64,000 nucleotides of DNA, from positions 24,782,045 to 24,846,044 of the forward strand of contig NC_053420.1 of NCBI RefSeq assembly GCF_016859285.1. The letters run 5' to 3'. Position numbers and translations under genes: made by a program. This document shows, in pieces, positions 23,402 through 34,173 of this stretch. Under the pieces are notes generated by a model that searched no databases, had not been told where the DNA came from, and saw only the letters and a program-made list of their open reading frames with translations. Each line of letters opens with the position of its first letter. Within the stretch, counting starts at the first letter, position 1. This stretch comes from Xiphias gladius (Eukaryota; Chordata; Actinopteri; Istiophoriformes; Xiphiidae).

Positions 23402-24949
23402 ATGGAGACTGACAGCTACGCCTCAGGCTCAGCCACCACTGACTGGGTTGGGACAGTGGGCGGCCTGGAGGCAATCGGAGTCCTTCAAGAGCAGGGAGGA
23501 GGGGGTTTGTCCGGTAGCCCCGCATCCTGGTACATGCCGTACTCACTGGGCTTCCAGGTGTCGTTCACAGCCTTCCTCATGCTGGAGCTGGTGTTGGGCT
23601 TCAGCAGCAACCTGACAGTGCTGGTGCTCTACTGCTCTCAATCCAATTTAGTGGACTCGGTGAGCAATATGGTGACTGTCAATCTGCACGTGCTGGATGT
23701 GGTGGTGTGTGTGCTGTGTCTGCCCCTCACTCTTGTGGTCGTGCTGCTGCCTCCGGGACCAAACCTGGCCCTACTCTGCTGCTTCCATGAAGCCTGTGTC
23801 ACCTTTGCCAGCATCGCCACATCCATCAACATCCTGGTTATCAGCTTGGACCGATATGACATTTCAGTACGGCCCGCCAACAGGCTGCTGACAACGCAGA
23901 GAGCAGCTCTGCTCCTGGCTGCTGTCTGGGTCACATCAGTAGCTGTGTTTTTTATCCCATTCTTGGAGGTGCAGTGGTCCAGTGGAGAGGGATCAGAGGA
24001 GAAAGGGCAGGGGGCACCCTTGTCTTTGTCCTCACATGGCATCAGTGCCACAGTGGTACCAGCATGGCGCAACCGGACACTGCTGTGTGTTGGCGGGCAG
24101 GGCTATCACATAGGCATGGGTATGTATTATCATCTTATCCTGCAGGTACCCATCTTCTTCACCACAGTGGCAGTCATGCTGTTCACCTACTCCAGAATAC
24201 TGAGGGCTTTAAACATCCGGATTGGCTCCCACATGAAGAAGAGCCAGCGTTTCAGGGGCCCCTCCTGCAGCAGGCGCCATAAGAGACAGAAAAAAAAGAA
24301 AGCAGGGCTCACAGTGATCGATGGTGGGGAGGTAGGAGGGGAGCAGTGCACCACAGATGGTACCAAACACGTCAGCCACCCTCCCCTCATTCCTTCCCCA
24401 TCCCCTACCCCCACAGCTACCTCTCCCCCTGCCCTGTCCTCATCTGCCCCGCTGGTCACCTCTGACGTGGGTGCGGCCACCCCGATGCCAGCCACCATGG
24501 GTGTTCAGGCCTCCGTGTCAGCCATCATTGCCTTGCGGAGGGCAGTGCGGCGACACAGGGATCGGCGAGAGCGCCAGAGGCGGGTGTTCAGGATGTCCCT
24601 CATCATCATCACCACCTTCCTGGGTTGTTGGGCTCCCCTCTCCGTGACCAATGTGCTAATCCTTGGCATTGGCCCCAGTGATGCCCTAATCAGCCTGCGC
24701 CTCTGGTTCCTAGCCCTAGCTTACGGCACCACTGTCTCCCATCCTCTGCTCTATGCTTTCACCCGACAGAAGCTGCGCCGTGCCCTTCGCGCCAAGGTTA
24801 AAAAGAGGGTGGTGTCCCTTCTCCAAGTAGACCCTTCGCCAGGCGGCACTGTCATACACAACTCCTGGGTGGAAAACAGAAAAACCTGCCGGCAGGTGCG
24901 GCTGGAAGCAAGCGAAGGTACTGACCGTTGCCTGGCAGAGGCCCTCTGA
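23402..24949 (+). CDS. gpr22: Orphan class A GPCR, GPR22 family
   Basis: An uninterrupted 515-codon frame. GPR22 is an orphan rhodopsin-like receptor of brain and heart, reported to couple to Gi/Go. Diagnostic stretches are SFTAFLMLELVLGF with GN-type SNLTVLVLYC (TM1, about 52-77), NLHVLDVVVCVLCLPLTLVV (TM2), CCFHEACVTFASIATSIN then LDRYDISVRPANR (TM3 end and loop 2), GMYYHLILQVPIFF (TM5), RRVFRMSLIIITTFLGCWAP (TM6) and AYGTTVSHPLLYAFTRQK (TM7, HPLLY in place of NPxxY, as in the family). N224-R-T is a glycosylation site in extracellular loop 2. The frame is longer than human GPR22 (433 residues), because loop 3 has a Pro/Ser/Thr-rich insertion at about 300-365 and the N terminus is Gly-rich. 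An acceptor-like CCCCAG lies 110 bases upstream. Whether this is gpr22a, gpr22b or a third teleost copy cannot be told here. Confidence 0.93.
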   Translation: METDSYASGSATTDWVGTVGGLEAIGVLQEQGGGGLSGSPASWYMPYSLGFQVSFTAFLMLELVLGFSSNLTVLVLYCSQSNLVDSVSNMVTVNLHVLDVVVCVLCLPLTLVVVLLPPGPNLALLCCFHEACVTFASIATSINILVISLDRYDISVRPANRLLTTQRAALLLAAVWVTSVAVFFIPFLEVQWSSGEGSEEKGQGAPLSLSSHGISATVVPAWRNRTLLCVGGQGYHIGMGMYYHLILQVPIFFTTVAVMLFTYSRILRALNIRIGSHMKKSQRFRGPSCSRRHKRQKKKKAGLTVIDGGEVGGEQCTTDGTKHVSHPPLIPSPSPTPTATSPPALSSSAPLVTSDVGAATPMPATMGVQASVSAIIALRRAVRRHRDRRERQRRVFRMSLIIITTFLGCWAPLSVTNVLILGIGPSDALISLRLWFLALAYGTTVSHPLLYAFTRQKLRRALRAKVKKRVVSLLQVDPSPGGTVIHNSWVENRKTCRQVRLEASEGTDRCLAEAL

Positions 24950-26504
24950 GACTGGCTCTGCTTACTACTGTAAGTTGTTTCATTAGGAAACTCACTGGTG
25001 CGTGAGGCCGTTGTAAGAAATGTGAAAAACACATTTCCACCTCTGGGAGATGTTTTAATATAACCACCAGCAGCAAGCCCGTGCTAAACACAGCTATCTT
25101 TCACCTTGGGCAGCAGTGGAAGCAGGATGCTGTCGTCACTGTAGTGAGCACAGCCTTTCCAGCTGAAGAAATTCATACAACAAAAAACACACAAGTGTAT
25201 ATAATTTGCACTCTGTCAAATACTGAAGTCAGTTTACATATGGAATTGTATGATGATGATCCAAAGAATGTGTTAAGTTAGCAGATGATTCGATCTGCCT
25301 CACGCTCAAAGGCTCAAAGGCAGCTTTAAAAAATGTTGATTCACGTCGAAAACAAAAATACTCAAAAATTTTGAATGTATTTAATATTGTCTCTGCCTTA
25401 ATTCTGCTCTGAAAATTTGGCTGGATGGTAAGCTGTGCATTCTGAAGACACAGTGACTTTCACATGAAATATGAGGATTAGATGTAAATGTGTGTGAATG
25501 TAGGGGGGTCAGTCCACAGAGAGCAGGTGAGGTACAAGTCTGAGTGTGAAATATTAAATGCAGTTTTAACTATCTTTGGTTACTACCTTCAAATGTAACA
25601 GTGTTTGTATAAAATCTTGCAAAGCTCCTTGATATAAATGCAACTCTTTTGCTCCCCAAATAGTATCAAATAGTGTAATATCTTGTTGGTGTTTTGCTGC
25701 AGGGAGAAGGTAAGCACATTATTCAAAATAATAATTTAGTATTTTGGAAAATACGCTGATTTGCTTTCTTACAAAATGTCTATCAAGTGACTTTAAACAG
25801 TAAAGAAGAAATTTATCTTATGTGCTATCAGGTGTTAAAAGAATTATGGGTGTTCAATTGGCTGAAGTGGCTAGTACAGATGATACTGAAAAATGGACAG
25901 GTGATGGACAAAATTAAAGGAAAAATTTGGATATAATGCAGTCCAGTACATCACCGAAAACTGCAATCTCAAAAATAACTGTCAAGTTCAGTCAACACCT
26001 CTCTGACACATTTCTCAAAAAAAACCAAACGGATACTTAAAGCTTCAATGGTATTTATTGCAGGTTTATTGTTTTTCGATTGCATTATATTTAAGGTGTC
26101 TCCATGGCTCGGTTTTTGCATGCTAAAAGCATGCTTTTTTTTTTTAAAATAACATTCATGTACATGATGTAAATATTGATCAGATTTGAATTTGCTACAT
26201 GTACAGTACAAGTCACTTGGTCTGTTTGTGATTATAGTCTGGCTTTTTTAGATTAGAGGAGCTGGATTCTCTTTGTCAGCACTCAGGCATCTGGTCCCTT
26301 GGGTCCACTCGACCTTAGTGTCCAGCAAACACAAGGGAGTAACTGTCACTACAACCAAGCAGCGACAGGTTGGTGAGAGTATTAATAGGACTAGTGTTTG
26401 CTGTTGACTTTGTTGTACCTGCTCATGTGTTTACTGCTCTAAAGCTGTACTCACAATGGGGTTCAGTTCAGAGGCCATGTGATTTCGTTCACACACATAA
26501 ACAC

Positions 26505-26508
<4 letters not shown>

Positions 26509-26580
<72 letters not shown>
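26509..26580. repeat. (AT)n microsatellite
   Basis: About 36 TA units, self-complementary, followed by TTGTATGTATG. It lies inside the probable gpr22 3' UTR. Confidence 0.96.
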
Positions 26581-26706
26581 TTGTATGTATGTATGTTACA
26601 CTGTATTTACACCAAGAATATGCTATCTTTATCGGTTTTCTTTTTGGTGTTGTTTCTATGTGAATGTATCACCATGCAAAATTGAATTGAATCAGCCAGT
26701 GGAATC

Positions 26707-26712
26707 AATAAA
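26707..26712 (+). terminator. Candidate polyadenylation signal of gpr22
   Basis: AATAAA about 1.76 kb after the stop codon. Confidence 0.4.
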
Positions 26713-27358
26713 TATGAAATATTGAAGTCTAAATTTGCTGCTTCTACTCTTTGCTCGTGACCTTAGAATTCATGTATGCCGTTTGCTATGAGATTAGCAC
26801 ATATGGTACAGTTACTGTACTAAGAAATACACACACAAAAAAAAAAAAAAAAAAAAAAAAGCCCGGGGCCAGGAGGTTCCCAGGCTTTATCTAGCAAAAA
26901 ATCCTGGTAACCCCTCGCCCTGGGCGAAACTGTAATAACTGCATTTTTTTCTCTTGAAGAATTTGACGTTAGATGAATCTTGATGTGAGGGGGAGAACAT
27001 GAGGACAATGTACAGCTCTTTCCATATAGCTCACATGATCATCTCTTCTGTACCTGAAGGGACATGCAGTGATATACTGCTGAGCTAAAGAACACCACGT
27101 CCTCCTGGACACAACCATACATTGTTGCAATAAATAAACACACTGGTTTTGCAGTTCTCTGTGGTCAGTGTTGAACAGAGACTGCTTTTTGCCCCAATAT
27201 ACTGTTTTTATGCATGTGCTTACTTAAAACAATCAGAATGCTGCCAATAACATAGTGAGTAGGTGGTGCTATTTGTATGTGTAAATTTCTGCATTGTTTT
27301 GTCACTGTTTAATTTAATTGTTGAAATGCATAAATGCTCTCAGAGCTCATTTGTAGAA

Positions 27359-27431
27359 GCCGAAATAGCTCAGTTGGGAGAGCGTTAGACTGAAGATCTA
27401 AAGGTCCCTGGTTCGATCCCGGGTTTCGGCA
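27359..27431 (+). tRNA. tRNA-Phe (GAA), copy 1
   Basis: A 73-base intronless cloverleaf. The acceptor stem GCCGAAA/TTTCGGC pairs perfectly, the anticodon loop is CTGAAGA with GAA at 27392-27394, and the T arm is CCTGG TTCGATC CCGGG with discriminator A. The internal A box (TAGCTCAGTTGG) and B box (GGTTCGATCCC) are intact. A TTTT Pol III terminator follows within about 20 bases. It decodes UUC/UUU. Confidence 0.98.
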
Positions 27432-27607
27432 GGATGCAAGTGTGCTTTTAATGAAAATACAACAAATTTGTGTAAGACATCAACGCTAACATTTGAGGAA
27501 TTACAAGCAGGCTTATATGCAAATAAGCAAACACAAATTTCAAACTAGTTTTCTCATAGTAGCTTGTTAATCAAAAATCAAACTGGATGCTCACTATGAA
27601 TGCTCAA
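27359..27607 (+). repeat. 249-bp duplication unit, copy 1 (tRNA-Phe plus 3' flank)
   Basis: It aligns without gaps to 29844-30092. By eye I count five differences, all in the flank and none in the tRNA, so identity is about 98 percent. The left edge is the first base of the mature tRNA. Confidence 0.9.
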
Positions 27608-29843
27608 GTCACTTGAAAGTGACACATAATGCTACAAAACTGCACACTTTTTTTTACAAACTTAATTTTCTTCTATTGTCCACATCCATGCATCTTGTTC
27701 CACAATGTGAAAGCCAACTTGTATAAAAACAAGATTAAGAGAGATTGAAATCAACACAGTAACATTAACAGCAAAAGAACAGAGTGTTAAGCTGCAGGGA
27801 CACGTGTACAGAGTCAGACTTACTGGCAGAGCTGTCAAACCAGAATCCTGTCGCCAGCATTATCAGGAAAGCACAAGATGTAATTGAAGAGTTCAATTAA
27901 GGTATTTGCTGGAAGAAACCGGTTTCTTCAGGAAGGACTGACTCACTAAGCAAAAAGGTTCTAAGGCCGAAGCTCACTCAAGCAAACAGTCACAACTCCT
28001 AACACCCTGCTTGTAAAATCTCACCTGACGTCCAAAGAGGGAATCATTCAAGACCTGAGAACAGAACAGATGCGGATACAGATCCATGGGTCTGCCGGTA
28101 AGCAACCTCAAATCTGAAAATCTTGGCACGTTCATGCCAATTTTTTTTTCAATTTTGGTGGAAAAAAACAAAAAACAAATCAGAAAATCAATAAAGAAGA
28201 TAAAGTACAATGTAGGGATTTTGATTATAGGAACTCAGAGAACCACAGTACATCCTCTTTGATGATCAATATCTGAGATAAAGTTTGCATTCTTTAAGTA
28301 GTAAGTTACATTTTTACAATGTATTTCAAAATGGATTTATGTAAAAGTATACACAGCAGCTACAGATAAACCCACTCATTGTGTTGTTACTGTGCAAGGA
28401 GCAAATACTCTGGGCTACGCTTGTGTTCCTTGCACCGCTTACTTGTGTATAGTACTACGCTAGTTTTATAACAGCAAAGCATACTTAAAGCTGAATGGAA
28501 AGAAGGGTACATGTTGTACTGAAAAGAAGCAGGAAACCCCGCTGTGAGGCAAACAGCATGATGACAATGTACAATGCTGGATATTAGAGGCTCATGTGAT
28601 GATGCATTAACTGGGAGTACACTGAACAGATCCCGCGGCTGACTTGAACACTCGGTCCTCTTCCAGACAACCGTACATCGTTTGAGTGAATCTAGACAGT
28701 AAACGTGGCATTGTTGGAATTGTATCAGCTCAGACTAACAGACCTTTCAGTGGATAGTAAAAATACCTCAAAGATAATCAGGGTCTCTCTTCCCTCTGTT
28801 CAACATCTGCCACAAATGATGCATCTGTAATGGCTTTAGCACCATGGCTGACATCTTCCATTGTGGATTCCCTGCTACCTCACTGGCTGGCAACATGTAT
28901 GGCAGCATCTTGCATTTAAAAGATGTGCTTGAGGTCATGAATTCAGTCCACTTTCATTTTCAGTTCCCACTAAGTACGGTGTCTGCTGTGTCTGGCCCTG
29001 TTGGGCTGCATTATAAAGCTGTAGCTGTGTATAGTGTTGTCACCGTGTCCCAGTATCTCAGCGATGAAGCTCGTGAGTATTAACGGAACTTTTGGACAGA
29101 TGACTCTTTAAAATCTTAAATCTTAAAGTCTTCTCTATCTTTTAGCTTGACGGACTGATTTCCTTTATGTGCCATTGCAAGTACACTTGATGGTCTATCT
29201 CCGTCTGTACATACTTTTTAGTTTCAGATCAGAGTTTTGAGACGTTTTCTATTTTTAACAAGCGTGTAGAGCACTTAAGCCCACATTTTTAATCTGCTTA
29301 ATAAACGGGACTTTTTGCAGGACTTTTTGTAAGGTAAGATAAAAATTGCATTTTGTTGTATTCAGTGGATAAAATGACAGTAAGTCAATTTAAACACCAA
29401 ACCAGACTTCAACATTATCATGTCTGACTTTGTGAGAGGTGCACTGGGTTCTGTGTCGCTCAGAGACTGCATGTGAAACACACTAAAACAATAAAATGAG
29501 GTGTGTGTGTGTGTATGTGTGTGTGTGTGTGTGTGGGAATTCGTAAATTTGAATGCACGTGCTTGTGTGTTTTGTAAAAACCTTAACTTTACCCTGAACG
29601 TACCATCCAGTGATAGTACTATCAGATTATTATACCACGTTGTAAGAGCAACAAAAGTGTATTCAAACACACAAGGTCCTTTGCTCCTTCCAACTGAAGA
29701 AACGGCTTTTAGACACTAGAATAAAATGTCTCAAGTAATTGTTGCTAATAATGGGGGGGAATAATAGTTATGATAGAACCTTATGTCAGAAGGCCCTCTG
29801 GTGGACATACCAAGAAATGAAAAGGCCAGCATTTACTCAGTGG
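27608..29843. other. Spacer between tRNA copies 1 and 2
   Basis: No gene is recognised. It holds a (GT)n tract near 29501 and AT-rich single-copy-looking DNA. The 79-codon frame at 28844-29083 lacks domain, codon or splice support. Confidence 0.6.
29501..29535. repeat. (GT)n microsatellite
   Basis: GT units with one TATG interruption. Confidence 0.93.
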
Positions 29844-29916
29844 GCCGAAATAGCTCAGTTGGGAGAGCGTTAGACTGAAGATCTAAAGGTCCCTGGTTCG
29901 ATCCCGGGTTTCGGCA
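29844..29916 (+). tRNA. tRNA-Phe (GAA), copy 2
   Basis: Identical to copy 1 over all 73 bases, and its 176-base 3' flank, including the TTTT terminator, is nearly identical too. The 5' flank is unrelated. Confidence 0.98.
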
Positions 29917-30092
29917 GGATGCAAGTGTGCTTTTAATGAAAATACAACAAATTTGTGTAAGACATCAAGGCTAACATTTGAGGAATTACAAGCAGGCTTA
30001 TATGAAAATAAGTAAACACAAATTTCAAACTAGTTTTCTCATAGTAACTTGTTAATCAAAAATCAAACCGGATGCTCACTATGAATGCTCAA
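29844..30092 (+). repeat. 249-bp duplication unit, copy 2
   Basis: This is the partner of 27359-27607 in the same orientation, 2.2 kb downstream. Similarity stops at GAATGCTCAA, where an AT-rich ATATAT stretch begins. Confidence 0.9.
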
Positions 30093-30576
30093 TATATATC
30101 ATATATGAGCGGAAGTGTGTCTTTATGCGTTGCAAGGCAAGCGGATAAGAACACTGCAACTAGCTCCTCTCATATGCGGAGAAACAGCAAGTACGCACTT
30201 AGTCTGCCTGAGGCATGTTTTACACTAGAGTGAAACTACGACTATTACAGAGTCTTAAATGAATGTAGCCTCAATGATTTGCAGCATTTATACATACGTT
30301 TAGGACTGAAAAGGACATGAAACATGAATTGAATTATACATTATTTTGAACTTACTTAATAATTACTAATACTATAAAAGTATTGATTTATTACTGTATT
30401 CATTATTTTTCAGAGCACGAAACGTTTTGGATGATAATAAAATTCTGAAATTCACCAGTAATATATCTAAGAGCCAGTAGGTGGCGGGACAGATTTTCAG
30501 CTCCGGAACAGAAACCGGAACGGCTCGGTGATAACATAGGTACATATTGAGGATTGCAGCAGCGATTGGCGCACAA

Positions 30577-30649
30577 GCCGAAATAGCTCAGTTGGGAGAG
30601 CGTTAGACTGAAGATCTAAAGGTCCCTGGTTCGATCCCGGGTTTCGGCA
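30577..30649 (+). tRNA. tRNA-Phe (GAA), copy 3
   Basis: Identical to copies 1 and 2 over all 73 bases, but neither flank is shared. The first TTTT after it lies in the loop of a hairpin at 30658-30678. Confidence 0.98.
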
Positions 30650-30657
30650 GTGGGGAA

Positions 30658-30678
30658 GCGCCGTGTTTTACACGGCGC
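30658..30678 (+). terminator. Hairpin over the Pol III terminator of tRNA copy 3
   Basis: GCGCCGTG, loop TTTTA, then CACGGCGC: a perfect 8-bp stem starting 9 bases after the tRNA. The four T residues that would end Pol III transcription form the loop. Confidence 0.55.
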
Positions 30679-33600
30679 AAGTCGAGTGAAAACGCAAGTC
30701 GACCGTCGAGTGGCACAGCTCGGCAGCAGTACTCAGTCGGAATCAAATGATCCACGGACGACACAGCTTCAACTCTGCCATCATGTCCACATGTCACTGC
30801 CAGATCTTCATCCGGTCCGGTCTGGTGCTGCAGTGATGTCCAACACATCCAGTGCGCCGCATATTAGCTGCGGACCAAACACTGTAATCAGTAAACAAAA
30901 TTAGTGGTGCAGCCAAACCAAAATTAGCACGGATTGAGGATGTAACAGAGACGATTTTGGTTCAGTGGGTTTCAGTCAGGTCTAGCTGGAACACTTTGGC
31001 ACAAAACAAGCAATTATGTAACCAACGCCGCTTGTGTCACATATTTAGGTCACATCAGACTTCAGATCATGCCACGAAAGTCTCAGCAGGACTGCTGCAG
31101 GTTTATGGGACCTCCTGTGGCACATTCTGGTTCTGGCCCCCTCTCAGCTGTTCTAACGTGTTTGAGTGCCAGCCCAGGCCTGCAGAGGCAAGAAAGCCAC
31201 AGTCCAAAGAGAGAAGGTCCAGGCCACGGGGCACCAAACAGGTCAGCGATTTGCGTCATTCTCATTGAAACCTGAATGAATGGCCTCTGTGGCGATGTGC
31301 TAATCAGTAGTGCATTGATATTGGACAGAAAGTGGTTCAGAGAACTAACGATGCAGGAGGTGCAATATGTTCTAGTGTGCTGCAGGGAGACTGTGAGTGT
31401 GTGTGTGTCTTTACACAGTGTCCACAGACTCACACTCACTAGGAAAAGACAACCATGATAGGTAAGAGAAGAGAAATAACAAGGGAACTGAGAAACTTTA
31501 ACAGGACTAAATAGATACACTTTTTAGGCTGGATAGAAAAACCTGTACTAGTAATAGACCTTCCTGCACAATCAGACCCGTACTTTACCTTGATCCGGTA
31601 ACTTGTTTGCTTTCGAGTTTTTTCAAAAACAGATAGGCAGGAACAGGATATAGACAAATGGTACAATTGCAGGTACATACAGAGTCTCACAAACAGCAAA
31701 ACACCCCTTCCTTTGCCGCCTTAATAAAAAAACAAAACAAAACAAAAAAACAGACGTAGAAATCCAAATCCCAATGCACCTGATCAAAAACAAGTCTGTG
31801 ACGGAATGCTTGGCTGTGTTCTGTCAATCATACTCCTCTCTTTTGAGTCCAGATGTGTTAAGTCAGGAATGTGGAAGGTCACAGACAAGGGATGTTCAAA
31901 GGTTCAAAAGCAGGTTTATTGTAGACTTGTAGAGGCAGCAACAGAGGATGGACCTGAAGCAAAGGTAGACGTAGGATTAGGCAGGAGTCAGGCGAACATG
32001 AGGAAAAACACGAACTAAGGTTTGAGCTTGGTCGCACGTTAGTACCACTTGGTAAACTGAACGATCTCGTGAGGACTGGAGTGAAGAGCCGGGGTCTTTA
32101 TACTGCAGGCGGCAGGAGGGAGCCGGATAGCCATGCACCAACAGATACACATATACACACAGACAGGGAGAGAGACAAACTTGGGACAAAGAACAGACAC
32201 ACGGGAGGGATGAGGGAGACGCACAGCCTAACCATGACAAAAACTATTTGCTTGTGTGACTGCTTATACCATAAATAGTGCAGAGACTCTCCTGGGAAAT
32301 ATCACTTGAAAAGCAAACTTAAAGTTGTTATTCAAATTGAGTCTTGTAAAAGTAATGTTTGGTTATCAGCGATTGTGTTGGCGGCCATGTTCATTTGACA
32401 ACATGCATACTGGGGATTTAGCTAATGTGCCTGATCTTCCAATAGATGCTTGGTTGTTTTATTTAATATTTTTCTTAATAGGGACAAGGGAGTCCTGAAT
32501 TCCAGTTCATGAGCAAATGCACAATTCCTAGGCATATAGTGGAGAAGCTATGAGTTGTGGTAAGAATGTGATTCCTTACAATGACTTTAATTCAAGGTAT
32601 TTTATCTTTATGCTCCAAAACCCTCCCACAACAACATATTGCACATACTTATAATTATTTATAAGCTGTTTTTTTATGCAGTAATGTAACATTGCAAACT
32701 GTGTAGTTGTGTTTGTGTGTTTGAGGGGTATGGGGCTGAGGCTATAACGTACATCTCTTGTATACTTCAACTCACTCTAGTTGCTTAAAACACGTCAGTT
32801 GTCAGTTCTAATGGACGTTCTGCTTTCTCATTTGTTGCTAGGTCAATGATTTCCCTGTAATATCCTGTGCTGTCCATTATTTAAGCCCTCTCTCCTGCTC
32901 TCCCTTTTCGTTGTGGCTTACACTGTTTCCACTGCTGTAGTTTGGTTTACTGGTGGCTTTGTTCCCACTGCTCTTACAGAGCTACAAAGAATGCCTGAAG
33001 ATGCCAGTCACGCTCTAAACCAATTCAGTTTGGTGGCTGAATGAAACCTGCAGGTGGAGAGCAGTTCGGACAACTGAGCGGATGGCTGGGTGCAGGGAGA
33101 GGATGTTTTTGCTCTAATTAATCAAAACCCTATTCAGTCTAGTTCCACTTCCAAGCAGCTCCCACAGACATCCTAGTTAATTTGGCATTGCCTAAAGGCT
33201 TGCATAACTGGAGCAGCAGTGACTTCTACCCAGCAAACCTTCCCCCTGTCTCTGTCCTATTTGTGCAACAGGTTGAGCTCTAAGTAGTGGAGTGGTTGAT
33301 GTAATACTGCCAGGCCATGTGGAGCCTTGCATAAACCTATATGAATATCTTTTACAGAGTAGAAAGATTATCAATGGTGTGAGGTAGCTACAGTTGTGAC
33401 TAGAAAATGCACTCAGTAGGCTTAGACCTCCACCAAGGCCAATATCAAAGGACATACACCAGACTACAGAGGAAAAAGTCAAATTCATTGTTAATGATCC
33501 AGATCTGCCCCAAAATTGAATGTTTAATCAAACAAACACGGGTGCTCATGTAACCTCCTCTGCAGTGATATTGATACAGATGGATGGATGATACCGGTTG

Positions 33601-33942
33601 GATCAGTACTGGTTTAGTCAGCTGTGTGATGTTTCTCCACGCTGCTGCAGGCCCAACGTCCCACAAATATATTTAAAGAAAACAGCTGCCAGCTGCAGAT
33701 GGAAACAACGTCGTGAGTGAGAGTGAATCAAAACAGTAAAGTTGCAGACCATAAAACCAAAACAACGAGCTGAAAGACACTAGAACATCTCTGTAGAGCT
33801 GGGTGAAATTACAAAGTCGGGTGGTGGTAGTCCGTGGGTTTACTGATGCGAGTGATACTTTCCACAGTGCCCATAGTCATAACAACATTGATTAGTGCAC
33901 CTTCAATATTTAATATTTGATTATTTTATTCGTCTGTGATAA
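30679..33942. other. Region without recognised genes
   Basis: The first 170 bases after the tRNA are CpG-richer than their surroundings. At about 31880-32250 (GGTTCAAAAGCAGGTTTATT onward) the sequence has the feel of a dispersed repeat, but I cannot name a family. No exon is supported. Confidence 0.5.
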
Positions 33943-34173
33943 TAGGTCCTTTTCACAGCAGACATTTTGACTTGTCAAAGTAGGAATAGCATTAGTAACA
34001 TAAATCATGGCTGGCTTCCACTGTGAGCCCGTTCCAGGGCTCTGGCAGCGTACATGCTCACTCACTGACGTGACTTACTGGGACACTTAGGGGAATGGAG
34101 CCATCATTATTTTTATTTACACTTGTGCCTTTTCTGCTTTGACAAGTCAAATGTCCGCCATGAAAATGGCCTA
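33943..34173. mobile_element. MITE-like element with 37-38-bp terminal inverted repeats
   Basis: The left end TAGGTCCTTTTCACAGCAGA continuing CATTTTGACTTGTCAAAG is matched by the inverted right end (CTTTGACAAGTCAAATGTCC continuing to GGCCTA), with a few mismatches and one gap. The interior is 155 bp and non-coding. It is a non-autonomous DNA transposon of unassigned superfamily. Confidence 0.75.

Larger units (their letters stand above)
24950..26730 (+). other. Probable gpr22 3' UTR
   Basis: AT-rich DNA without coding signal, ending at the AATAAA at 26707-26712. It contains a long (AT)n tract. The extent of the UTR is inferred only from the first strong signal downstream. Confidence 0.4.

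Noticed and set aside
23638-24498. Antisense and shifted frames inside the gpr22 coding region
   Set aside because: Shadows of a GC-rich real gene; the sense frame matches the GPR22 family end to end.
30603-30848. Minus-strand frame over tRNA copy 3
   Set aside because: It encodes the complement of the tRNA and no conserved protein. The PGIEPGTF string comes from the tRNA T arm.
31880-32250. Possible retrovirus-like or LTR element
   Set aside because: No terminal repeats or gag/pol-like frames were seen. It feels repetitive but cannot be assigned to a family.
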